Origin: Eucommia ulmoides
Lineage: Eukaryota; Streptophyta; Magnoliopsida; Garryales; Eucommiaceae
Reading direction: 5' to 3'
DNA: 64,000 bases
NCBI GenBank assembly: GCA_016647705.1
Contig: CM028340.1
Location: forward strand, 15,887,001-15,951,000
Position 1 is the stretch's first letter. Each line of letters starts with the position of its first letter. This document shows positions 1 to 12,192 of this stretch, piece by piece. The notes under the pieces are model-generated. The model searched no databases, had not been told where the DNA came from, and worked only from the letters and a program-made list of their open reading frames with translations. A program made the position numbers and the translations under genes.

Positions 1-1262
1 TCTTTTTGGCTGCCACCTTTCGTTGGCCGTTGCATCAACTTGATATCAAGAATGCATTTTTAAATGGCGATTTAACTGAGGAAGTGTTCATGGAGCAACC
101 TCTTAGGTTTGTTGCTCAGGGGAAGTCTGGTTTGATATGTCGTTTGAAGAAATCCATTTATGGCCTCAAGCAGTCTCCTCGAGCATGGTTTGGGAGATTT
201 AGTGAAGTGGTCACTGAATTTGGTTTTCGTCGTTGTGGAGTCGATCATTCTGTATTTTACAGGCACAGTAAAGTCGGGAGAATATTGTTAATTGGGTATG
301 TGGATGACGTCGTGATCACTGGTGACGACCACCAGGGTATTTAGAAACTCAAAACGTTTTTACATGGAAAGTTTCAAACTAAAAATTTGGGTCAATTGAA
401 GTATTTCTTAGGGATTGAAGTTGCTTGATCAAGTTAAGGTATTTACCTGTGTCAGAGGAAATATGTTCTTGATCTGTTAAGTGAAACAGGAATGCTAGGA
501 ACTAAACCGATTGATTCACCTATAGATCCAAACAACAAACTATTAGCAGATCAAGGTGTACCATTGACAGATTCAGCACAATACAGACGGTTAGTGGGGA
601 AGTTGAACTACTTGACGGTTACCAGACTAGATATTTCTTTTGCCGTGAGTGTTATCAGTCAGTTTTTGGATCGTCCCACCACTTATCATTGGGATGCAAT
701 GATTCGTATTCTTCGATACCTAAAAGTTTCTCCAGGATGTGGTTTGTTATATCAGAACTTCGGTCACACTTAAATTAAGGGATATACAGATGCAAATTGG
801 GTCGGATCCCCTTCAGATAGGAAGTCTACTACAAGGTATTGTGTGTTTGTTAGAGGTAATCTCGTTTCTTGGAAGAGTAAAAAGCAGACAGTTGTGGCGA
901 GGTCAAGTGCAGAATCGGAATACAGAGAGCGATGGCCCATACCACTTGTGAGTTAACTTGGTTGAAACATTTGTTGGAAGAACTTGGATTCACACACTTT
1001 TCACCAATGGACCTCGTATGTGATAATTAAGCAGCACTTCACATTGCATCCAACCCAATCTTCCATGAGAGGACAAAACACATTGAAGTTGATTGTCACT
1101 TCATTCGAGAAAAAGTATTACAGAAGCATATTGAAACTAAACATGTCAAGTCAGTTGATCAGTTAGCTGATTTATTCACTAAATCGTTAGAGAGTTCAAG
1201 GATAAAATATATTTGTAACAAGTTAGGAGCATACAACATATATGCTCCCGCTTGAGGAGGAG
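1..1262 (+). pseudogene. Copia A: 3' part of pol (reverse transcriptase and RNase H), decayed
   Basis: Translation from base 6 gives a Ty1/copia reverse transcriptase: the motifs LDIKNAFLNGDL, YGLKQSPRAWF and the catalytic YVDDVV are all readable. Stops at about 342 and 427 and later frame changes break the frame. The RT tail (VGKLNYLTVTRLDISFAVS, about 590-650) and RNase H pieces ([34 protein letters not shown]) follow, ending in the usual copia terminus YAPA-stop near 1255. Copia pol copies RNA into DNA in virus-like particles; this copy cannot make a full polyprotein. The 5' half lies left of the window. The element is antisense to the PUB gene and sits downstream of its last visible exon, so it probably lies in the PUB final intron. 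Confidence 0.9.
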
Positions 1263-1452
1263 TGTTAAAGGGTAATTATGTCTTTCTAGTATTGTTTAGG
1301 GTTTCTCATATCATTTAAGGTTTTTTGTATTGTTATTAGATTACTAATATAAATAGAGGGAGAGGCTAACACAATTGTTTAAGCCTTCTCATTTTTTTCA
1401 TATCAACTTTTCAATTTTATCATTGTATTTGTTCTTCATTGAATCAATCACA
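1263..1452 (+). repeat. Copia A 3' LTR (right border approximate)
   Basis: A purine-rich tract (TTGAGGAGGAG, just before 1263) is followed by TGTTAAAGGG, the expected layout of a copia polypurine tract and LTR start. A TATA-like stretch (TATAAATAGAGGG, about 1348) could be the LTR promoter. The right border is a guess at a CA near 1452, because the matching 5' LTR and target duplication are outside the window. Confidence 0.65.
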
Positions 1453-1567
1453 TTGCCTTTCAATTTCTCTTTTATTCCACTCAATTGGTCAATATTTGGA
1501 GCATTATTCTATCAGAGTATTTTTGGTATATTGCTTTTATTAGTGGACTAAAAAAATTCTTTTTTAC

Positions 1568-2317
1568 CTGAAGGATTGGGCAGTAGTAGTGGCCAGGTGC
1601 ATGAATACTATTGCTTTCCGCCTTCATTCTAGCATCTGCAAAATCGGCAAGCTTCCTCAAAACCGGCAAAACTTCAGTTTCAAGATCTGGCCGATCTCTA
1701 CACCTAAGAGCAGCGCATTTTAGTGCAATCCGAGCTAGATCCTCTGCTTCCGCCAGTGGCCAATCTGTAATAGACTTATCCAAGACATTGGAGAGTGAAC
1801 CGCTCGCAATAGCATTCTCAACCCTCACTAAAAGCCCGTTTGGGCGGCGAGCAGCCAACAATTGGAGGATTATGATTCCAAAAGCATATAAATCTGACTT
1901 GGGTCGGACTGTGCCAGTTCTTTGATATTCAGGATCCATGTAAAATAGAGTTCCAGCAAGAATAGATTCTCGGTATTCCGTGACGTCATCTGGCACAGCT
2001 TCTGAGATTAGTTTCGCCATTCCCACATCTCCGATTTTGCTGACGTAGTTTTTGTCTAATAGGATGTTTCCAGGTTTTAGATCCCGGTGCACGATGATCT
2101 CTGGCTTGGAGTTGTGTAGGAATGCAAGTCCACAAGCTACTTCAAATGCTATCCTGAACCGAATAGACCATGAAAGAGGAGCATTGCTGTCGTGATGGAA
2201 GATATGATCCTCCAGACTTCCATTTTCCATGTATTCATAAACCAGGCAACCGTTGTCTGGGCAGGCTCCAAGTAGTAACACGACGTTTGGATGGTGAAGT
2301 TGGCTGAGAACTTCAAC
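1568..2317 (-). CDS. PUB kinase exon 8 (kinase C-lobe, first residues of U-box)
   Basis: Two hundred and fifty codons: VEVLSQLHHPNVVLLLGACP, catalytic loop HRDLKPGNILL, DVGMAKL, activation segment GTLFYMDPEYQRTG, SDLYAFGIIILQLLAARRP and CRDRPDLETEVLPVL, ending GHYYCPILQ at donor GTAAAA. Read without splicing, the frame runs 28 more codons to a stop at 1481, which would give a kinase with no U-box. Confidence 0.93.
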
Positions 2318-5300
2318 CTACAAATATAAGTACATGGTAAGAATAGAAGACCAGTTGATGTGCTGCTGCTGAGGAACAAAAAAATTAAGTAGAAAATATT
2401 TGGTAAATGAAATAGGGGATAGTTGGTCAATAGCCCCAATTAGAGAAACTAATTCATAATTTATTTCATCTTAATTTTAGGTCAAATATAAATTCCTTAA
2501 TTATATTTTACTTTGTGTTTTTGTCCCATGTCCAATGCTCTCTTCTATCTCCAATCAAGTACTTCTAATTAAGATTTGCATCGTCAGCCATTAATGTCAC
2601 CCTCCTTCGCCTCCTGCCGTCGCCCGCCATCGAACTTCAGGCTTCCGATCACCAATGTCTAGCCACCGGTTGCCGGATTTTTTTAGTTACATATAACTAT
2701 TTTTTTAGTGTAATTGTTTAGTTACATGTTACTATTTTTTTCTAGTAAATTTTTTTAGTTATATGTAATTATTTTTTTAAATGTATTTTCTAGCTACATT
2801 TTTTAAGTGTATTTTTAGTTATATTCTAGTATTATTTTTTAGTTACATTCAAGTAATTTTTCAACGACCGGCAACCGAAAAATTAGTTAAATATAACTAA
2901 AAACAATATAAAAAAATGTTACTAAAAAATTAGTTAAATGTAACAAACATAAATTTTAGCAAACCGGTGACCAGAATTTCAGCAAACGGCGAACGACGGT
3001 GGCCGCAATCCGGTGGCCAACGGAGGTTGGGGGCACTATCCTAATTGGAACATTTATTTGCATGAACTCCAATAGATGGAACTAAGATTGAAGTGGGAGC
3101 TTTATTAATTTGGTGTCATCATTAGGACCTCCAATCATCTATTGAAATAATGATAAATAAAAGCCATGCATGAAGTCAAAGAAACAAGTCTTGAAAACTT
3201 AAACTGAAATTTCATACTACGGTCATTTGGTATATAAAAGAAGGAAAATAATACTTTTAGTAGCTCCACTATTCTGCCCAAGCTGGCAAAGAAAGAGTCA
3301 CAGGGCATAAAACCAAAAATTAATATATATACTGTAGAAATTTTAATGGGCCTAACTCACTCTCAAAAGACACCTTGTAATAGGAGGATTGCCCTTGGCT
3401 TTATATATAGCTTAGGATCAAGTAACACAAGCGATGTGGGATTCAACACGCTCCCTCATGCGCAGGGTGGATTTTGACAAACCACTACGAACGGATATCG
3501 GGAGGCCCAACATCAATGTGGGATTCAACACGCCTCCTCACGCGCAGGGTGGACTTTTTGACAAACCACTACGAACGGATATTAGGGGCTCATCATGTGG
3601 GATTCAACACACCCCCTCACACGTAGGGTGGACTTTGACAAACCACTGCGAACGGATATGACAAAAGTCTGACTCTGATACCATGTAAAAATTTTAATGG
3701 GCCTAACTCACTCTCAAAAGACGCCTTGTAAGAGGAGGATTGCCCTTGGCTTTATATATAGCTTGGGATCAAGTAACACAAGCGATGTAGGATTCAACAC
3801 GCCCCCTCATGCGCAGGGTGGACTTTGACAAACCACTGCAAACGGATATCGGGAGGCCCAACATCAATGTGGGATTCAACATATACTAACGCAAGAAGAA
3901 GGTTTGAATGATTAACTTTTACATTAACTTAGAATTATTGGTATACAACAATATATAGACTATTCCAAAGAGAAGAAAAGGAAACTAATCTACCTAACGT
4001 TACAATCCCTTGATTTAAGGAATCAAAATAATTTCCCTAACTAAATTAAATATATGCAACACTAATAATTTGGCTATGACAACTGTCTACAATTCAACAC
4101 TCCCCCCTCAAGCTGGAGAATAGATGTCTTCCATTCCCAGCTTGCATATAATTCCATGAAAGTTGCACTGTTGAGTCCTTTGGTCAAGACGTTTGCAAGT
4201 TGGTTACCTGAGGGCACATAAGACATGCAAATCAGACCTGCTTCCAACTTTTCTTTATGAAGTGTCTGTCAATCTCGATATGTTTTGTCCTGTCATGTTG
4301 TACTGGATTGTGAGCAATGTTTATTGCTGACTTATTGTCACAATACAGCTTCATAGGACTTGTCCACTTGATTCTCATATCATCCAAGATGATCTTCAGC
4401 CACAACAATTCACACACTCCTTGGGCCATTGCTCTAAACTCTGATTCAGCACTAGACCTTGCCACTACATTTTGCTTTTTACTCCTCTATGTTACCAAAT
4501 TTCCACCAAGAAACATACAATAGCCAGATGTCAATCTCCTATCTATTGATGAGCCTGCATAGTCTGCATCTGTGTAGACTTCCAATGTGAGTTCATTATT
4601 TCTTTTGAATAGAACTCCTTTTCTGGGGCTACCTTTCAAGTAATGTAACACACGGTAGGTAGCTTGTAGATGACTCTCTCTCGGATCATGCATGAACTGA
4701 CTACTGACACTTACTGCAAATGCAATGTCTGGTCGAGTATGAGCAAGGTAGATAAGTTATCCTACCAAACGTTGATACATCTCCTTATCGACGGCTGGTT
4801 CTTCTTTTGCTTCCCCTAGCTTTTGGTTTGGTTCAATAGGTGTAGCTACAGGTTTACAATTGAGCTTCCTTGTTTCTTTCAAGAGATCCGTCACATACTT
4901 TTGCTGTGAGATAAAAATTCCTCGTCTTGAGTATAAAACTTCAATTCCAAGGAAATACTTAAGCCTTCCAAGCTCCTTTATCTCAAATTCCGGGATCAAA
5001 CACTGTTTCGGATGTTGTTGTTCTCCCTCATCATTTCCTGTGATAATAATATCATCAACATATACCAAGAGGGCTATTACTCCCCCTGTTGCTAAATGTT
5101 TGATGAAAAGAGTATGATCTCCTTGACTCTGTCTGTATCTTGTTGCTTTCATTACTCTAGCAAATCTCCCAAACCAAGCTCTAGGCGATCGCTTCAATCC
5201 ATATAGTGCCTTTTTCAATCTACACACCTTGTTAATCGTTCCATTTCCTTCAAATCCTGGTGGAATACTCATGTAAATTTCTTCCTCTAGGTCACCACGC

Positions 5301-8300
5301 AGAAAAGCATTCTTCACATCATATTGTTGGAGTGGCCAATTGAAATGAGCTGCTAAGGACAACAAAATTCTCACAGTGTTCATTTTTGCCACAGGAGCAA
5401 ATGTCTCCTGATAGTCAACTCCATAAGTCTGAATATAGCCCTTAGCAACTAGTCTCGCTTTATATTTTTCCAGAGAACCATCGACCTTGTATTTTAAAGT
5501 GAAAACCCATTTGCAATCCACTAGATTCTTCCCTTTTGGCTTATCAACAATCTCCCAAGTATTGTTTTTTTTCCAATGCATCCATTTTCTCTCTCATAGC
5601 ATTCCTCCACTCTATTTTTGACAATGCCTCAAATAAGGTGTTTGGAACAGAAATGGTGTGTAGACTCACAATAAAGTTTCTATGGAGTGGTGAAAACATT
5701 TAAGTGACACGTAGTGAGATAATGGATATAAAGAACGTTTTGTGCATTCTCTAGTACCTTTTCTAACAACAATAGGAAGATCAGAATCCTTTTGTGATGT
5801 TTCAACAGATGGCATATGCAAGGGTGAATCAGAAATTACCATGTCTTCACTAGCAGGGCCCGGGATGTCATTGTGGACTTGTGTCAGGTTTGGAACATCT
5901 GTTTTTCTTGAGTACACCTGAGGAAATCTATGATAGTCATAAATACGAACAGATGCTGGAGTATGAACAGGTATTGGAGTGGACACAGGTTCTAGGAATG
6001 ACACAGACTCAGGAATTGAGATAGACTTGGACTCGATGGATGTTGGAACATTTTGTTTTGGAGTGGGTAGAGATGGAGTCGATGATAGATCAAGAGAACC
6101 ACCATAGTCTTTATCTTCCATAAATGAAATCTTCCCTTGAAGATAAGACTCTGTGAAATAAGGTTTGTTCTCAGCAAATGTGACATCTGCGGATATGTAA
6201 AATTTTCTAGAGGGAGGATGATAACATTTATATCCTTTTTGCGTAGATGAGTAACCAAGAAACACACATTTGGTTGCTCTAGGGTCCAATTTTTCTCTAT
6301 TTGGGCTATGAACATGGACAAAAGAGGTACAACCAAAGATTCTAGGTATGAGACCATTGGATGTTCTGACATGAGGATAAAATTTTGCAAGGTTTTCGAA
6401 GGGAGTTTTGTAATCTAATGTTCATGAGGGTAGTCTATTGATCATATATGTGGCAGTAAGAACAGCCTCCCCCCAATAAGATTTAGGAACGTTCCCTTGA
6501 AATAACAACGCCCGAGTAGTATTTAGTAAATGACTATTTTTCCTTTCAGCTACCCCATTTTGTTGTGGTGTGCTTACACATGATGATTCATGAATAATGC
6601 CTTCCTTTTGGAAGTAGGGGGTCAAAATTTGGTTAAAGTAATCCTTTGCATTGTCAGACCTAAAGTTTTTAATTTTTACCCCAAATTGGTTTTGAATCAT
6701 GGAGTGAAAATTAGGCACAACACTACTGACATCAGATTTTTGTTTGAGCAAAAATATCCATGTAACCCTAGTACAATCATCAATTAGAGAAACAAACCAT
6801 CTAGACCCTGAAATATTTGGAATTGTGGATGGTCCCCAAATGTCACTATGAATCAATTCAAAAGGATGAGGACTTCTGGTGTTGCTAATGGGGAATGATA
6901 CACGAGAATGCTTTGCAAGTTCACAAACATCACAATGAAAATCGGTAACATTAAGTCCTTTAAACAAAGTGGGAAACATGATATGTAAGACTCTAAAGGA
7001 TGGATGACCAAGGCAAAAATGATGAAGCCAAATGACATCTTTATTTGAAGAACTAAGAAAAGATAAGGACAAATTATTCATGACTCTTCTAGGTGTTTCA
7101 AGATAGTAGAGGCCGTTCCTTTACTTAGCAAGTCCAATCTTCATCCCCGAACGCTGGTCCTGAAAAACATAGCAGGAGGGATGGAAAATTGCGTAACATT
7201 TTAGGTCTTCTGTGAGTTTTTTAATTGAGACAAGATTTGTTGACAATTTGGGTACATGAAGAACATTTTTAAGGACAAGGGAGGTGTCACATGGATATCT
7301 CCTAATCCTGCAACTGTAACAAGGGAACCATTGGCAACAATGATTTTCCTACTACTAGGACATGGAGTATAAGTTTTGAAACACTGTGAGGTGTAAGTCA
7401 TGTGATCTGTGGCCCTCGAGTCAATTACCCAAGAGTTGGTTAAACACTTTTCTGAGACATGTAATCCAAAAGGAAGTGAAGACTTACCTGAGAGTGCCAA
7501 TGAACAAGCACCAAAAGGAAGAGATCCTATTAAGCCTCTAAGTTTTTCAATCTCTTCGCTATTGAGTCCTCCTTTCTCCTGTCCCTCATTCTGGTTGATT
7601 TGTTCTGTCAAATGAGCCTGAGATTGAGTTCTTTGCTGACCTCCACGGTTCCCCATACTCGGCTAGGTGGTTTACCATTCAATTTCTAACAGTTCTCTTT
7701 GGTATGCCTTGGTTTTTTACAGTAGGAACACCACAGATTATCTTTGTTGTCTCTACTCAAGGGCCTTGATAGGGCTGCTTTCCCTCTTTCTTGCCCTAGA
7801 GGTTGTTCAGTTTTAGTTGCCAAGGCTGAACCATCTAAAGATTGAGGCTCGAGCATTACACCCCTTCGACTTTCTTCTGCACGAATTAGAGAAATCGTCT
7901 CCTCCAAGGACGGTGTCTCCTCCCTGCCGAGGATCTGAACCCTAACCTGATCAAATTCTGGATTGAGTCCAGCCAAGAAATCATATACTCGGTCTTTCTC
8001 AATAAAGTTCTTCAAGGTAGCAGCATCTTCCGAGCACTTCATCTCAAATACCCGGTAGTAATCAAGTTCTTACCATAAATTTTTCAATAAATTGGCGTAT
8101 TCTGTCACTGTTTTGCCTCCCTGTTTGGCAGCACTTGTCTTCACTTTAATCTCATACACTTGGGCTGCTTCACAAGCTTTTGAATAGGTTCGCCGAATGG
8201 AATCCCAAACCTCCTTTGCGGTTGTCAAAAACATACAAGTATCACTAATTGCAGGATCCATTGAGTCCAATAACCATGACATGATCATGGAATCAGTTTC

Positions 8301-11300
8301 GTCCCATGCATCAAATTTTGAATCTCCTTGTTTTGGTCTTGTCCCGAGAAGATGGCTCAATCTCCCTTTGCCCTTCAAATATGTCTTAACAAACTGAGAC
8401 CACTTGAGATAATTCTTTTCAGTTAACCTATATTGAGCCCGAACACTCTGCAACTCTCCAGTCATCGGATTCGAGTTGACCTCATCAGATGGAACAAAGG
8501 TATTTGAAGCAGCGGTAGTTTCAGAGGCCATGGTGATCGGCAATGAAGGCCAAGCAACCAAGGAAAAAACACAGCTATGAAGGTTGGTAAAATGGGTGGC
8601 GGCTAGTTAGGGGTTTAGGGGAGATTGTCAAAGGCTGGAAAATATGGGTGGTTTCTGTAATTTCTGGAAAGCTTCAGGGTGGTTTCTATAATTTATAGAG
8701 TTTTGGGAATAAAAAACAAAAAACAAAAAACGCAGGGTGGTTTCTGTAATTTGGAAATGGGTTTTAGATTAAACACTACAGCAGCTCGATCGAACTGTTC
8801 ACAGCGAGGCTTCGACGAGGATTCAAGGCTAGAGAGAGAATTGGCTATACGGCAACGATGGAGGGCTTCGTCGACGAAGAACCGAGGGCAAATCGAAGAC
8901 TGATTCGACGGAGGAAAGCTTCGACGACGGCTACGGAGGCTAGGGCACAACCAGATTTCGGCACGAGATCCGGCAGCGATAGGCGACCTGATCTGGTGCG
9001 ATTCAGGAGCAGTAGTGGTGGCCAAACCCAGAAACTTTCTCGGCAATGAAGGCCGATTAGACACCCAGAGACCCAGAAAATTTTCAGCAATGAAGGCCGA
9101 TTGAAGATGGTGATTAAGGCCAAGGGAAAAACAGAGGATCGAGCCTTACAGCTCCGATACCATAACGCAAGAAGAAGGTTTGAATGATTAACTTTTACAT
9201 TAACTTAGAAAAACAATATATAGACTATTCCAAAGAGAAGAAAAGGAAACTAATCTACCTAACGTTACAATCGCTTGATTTAAGGAATCAAAATAATTTT
9301 CCTAACTAAATTAAATATATGCAATGCTAATAATTTGGCTATGACAATTGTCTACAATTCAACAATATTTATTAAACGGGCCTAACTCACTCTCAAAAGA
9401 TGCCTTGAAAGGGGAGGATTACCCCTAGACTTATATATAGCTTAGGATCAAGTAACACAAGCGATGTGGGATTCAACAATATATATAAGCCTGATGGGGA
9501 TGGCCATAATGTTTGTAATTATTCTAATAATAATGAAATATAGAAATAAAAACAAAATCACAAGACGAATCAACAGAATCTGCACTCGTATCTGTAGAGA
9601 GAGAGGGAGAGACCATGATGATGATGCTCTGAGTTAATAGGCAATTACTATATCACGTAACTACTGAATAATGACCTGGTTATTCGTAGAGTGACGAATT
9701 ATCTATTACAGTGAAGGGGGAGTTCTATAGCCCAAAAAAATCAATATCTCAATGGAAAAAGGTACTTTAACGGTTCTACCGTAGGTTTAGGGCATCTTAC
9801 GAACTTCTAATAATTAGTTAGTTTATTTTATTTTATTTTATTTTTTTTTTTTTGGGGGTGGGGTGGGAGTAGGTAGATATTTGATGAAATAGCAGTTAAT
9901 CAGTAAAAAAATATTCTGTCTTCTAAAAAGGAAGGGATTGAAAGTGTTTTGCCTACCCTGCCCCAATTACTAGTGCTTGAGAAAGCCATTGTATGCGCAC
10001 AATGTGTACCATGCAAGCGGGACAGAGTGAAAAAGAAAAGAAATGAGCTCAACAGGAAACCTCTCTCAGAAACTCCTCCTTCTTTGCTGATGCATCAGAT
10101 CGGCGAACTTTGACGGCTACCTGGACGTGATCAAGACTGCATTTGTAGACTTTTCCATATGCTCCTTCACCAATAACCTTAGCCTCTGAGAAGCAATCAG
10201 TTGCCACCTCTATTTCCTCCCGAGTGTACCTCTTGTACCTTCTGTCACCCAAGAAGAGTGCATCTACGACATCTTGCTTCTCCAAGGCCTCCTTAAGAGT
10301 TTTCAGTTCTGCTATTTTCTTTTCATAAGCCTCCTTTGCGAGTATACTTCTAGCTATGTCAACCTCCTTTGCCGCTTGCAAATGCTTTTCTTTTGCTTCA
10401 GCTGCAATTTTTCTGAATTCTTCCTCCCTTGTCAGGGCATCAGTTACTCTCCTTGCTTCTTCAAGGCATTCAGAAGAAAGCAAGTTCACCTGCAAATGGA
10501 AATCAAAATTTAAAGAATTGAATATATCATAAAGATGATATTATGAAGCTTTTTGCCAGTGGAGAGAAGAACCATCACAGGTTATCTTTGGCACCGTTTG
10601 ATATGCTTTTTCTAAATATATTTTATAATAAAAAAATTTAATTGAACAAAAAAAATTGCTTAAAAGCAAACGCCAAAGTAAAAAATCAAAATTGTGTGAT
10701 AATGTAGAGATGATATCTTAGTCTTTTAATCCAAAAGATTCTTGTTGAGAAAATTTGTATGGCAAGATTATAATCCATCAATCTCTTGAAACATAAAATT
10801 CAAAGAAACAGACATAAAATGGTAGAAGACCTTTTCCCGAACCTCGTGCGATTCAATCCATCTGCTTTAGATCATAAAATAGCAAAAACAACTAATTTTT
10901 ATTTTTCAGGAAAAGTACTTCTACTTTTTCTATTTTTTAAGTATTTTCTTAAAGAACAAAAGAACCACTGTTTTTATTTACTTATTCAGTTTTGCTTTTT
11001 TTTGCTTTAAAAAAAATGTTACCGACTGGTGCTTTTACTATTTGCCATGATCATATAAAGCATTCATAGGAGCCTGTGCATAGTTCATGAATGGAGACAG
11101 ATGTCCTGGATGTGTCTTTTAGAACTGTTGGTAACATGCTCAACCTAGTAAAAGAGAACAAAAAATCCAATCTTTACAAGCAGTAAAAGGCCAAGCTTGT
11201 TTTCTGAGAGGTTTCGAGGTGGTTTAAAAAAGGAAAGACAGTCATCAAAAGGTAATAATAATCTATGGAGCACCCAACTGACAATAGATAAAGTAATCCC

Positions 11301-12145
11301 TTCGATTAATATGCTAGTTTGAAAAAACATACTAAACCGATGGCTGAAACAGAAATGAAAAATGGCCCAACAACTACAGGAAACATAAAAACCCACTTTC
11401 GACTAATATACTAATTTGGGAAGTCCTATTATACAGATTTGAGACTTACATATAAGACATATTTGTGGACTCTACAAATTGATCAACATCTCACCTTCGT
11501 TTGGGCATGGACCAACTGTTCACACGCTCGATCGTACATGACAATAGCATTTTGCAGTTCTAGTCGCAACTGTTCCACTTCACCCAGCAAGTCCGACTGC
11601 ATGAGCATATAGACACCCTAAACATCAGTAACTTGTCGTTTTCACGCATTTCAATTCATTTTGTTAATATTTAAAAAAAAAATAGAAAACGTGGCTCAAT
11701 CATGTGTTAACAATCAAAAACGGATTTTCTTCTCCTTTCCCTCTCTCTGTGTATGAGAGAGATCACGACACTGGTGTACTAAAGAAACTATGCACCTCTC
11801 AACAATATTAAGGAATGATTCACCTGCTCTGAGTATGTAACTTTAGAGGAACTATATATTCCTTGAACAGCATTGGAGAGAAAGGGAACACTCTCATCTG
11901 GAATTGCTTGAGAATTTGGGAAACTAACTGCAGAGTCTGATGGTGATCGAACTGTATTCTGAATTTTGTGCTCCACTGAGGAAGCATAACATCCAAATAG
12001 TATTTTAGAAATCCCATGAGAACCACGTTTCCTCATAGTGAGCAACCAGTGTCTGGAGCCACTCTCTGCAACATGATAGCAAAAGAATGACGATATAGCA
12101 GAAGAGCAGTGGGTTGTACTAAAAGAATTAAAGAAAAAGTAGAGG

Positions 12146-12192
<47 letters not shown>

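Larger units (their letters stand above)
3887..9364 (-). mobile_element. Copia B: complete Ty1/copia retrotransposon with both LTRs
   Basis: Left (3') LTR 3887-4099 and right (5') LTR 9163-9364 match with five substitutions and one 11 bp indel. The primer site TGGTATCGGAGC on the minus strand lies directly inside the 5' LTR (rc of 9151-9162). The purine tract CTTGAGGGGGGAG precedes the 3' LTR. Gag, protease, integrase, RT and RNase H appear in copia order on the minus strand, all with stops or frameshifts. The element lies inside intron 7 of the PUB gene, in the gene's own orientation, so its LTR could supply a polyadenylation signal to PUB transcripts. Confidence 0.93.
3333..9478 (-). mobile_element. 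TRIM-type LTR element in tandem form (LTR-internal-LTR-internal-LTR), interrupted by copia B
   Basis: Three copies of a ~116 bp TG...CA repeat (3333-3448, 3684-3799, remnant 9365-9478) alternate with two copies of a short coding-free internal region. On the minus strand the LTR ends ...TTTACA and is followed directly by TGGTATCAGAG (rc of 3673-3683), a primer site for initiator Met tRNA. These are the hallmarks of terminal-repeat retrotransposons in miniature, which depend on other elements' proteins. Copia B (3887-9364) was inserted later, between the second internal region and the third LTR. A diverged relative lies at 58.63-58.81 kb. Confidence 0.8.

Noticed and set aside
2149..2439. 96-codon minus ORF overlapping exon 8
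   Set aside because: Out-of-frame shadow of the kinase exon; the kinase frame carries all the catalytic motifs.
8693..9123. ORFs of 60-123 codons on both strands
   Set aside because: They lie in the untranslated leader of copia B, between the 5' LTR and gag, and overlap one another without family resemblance.
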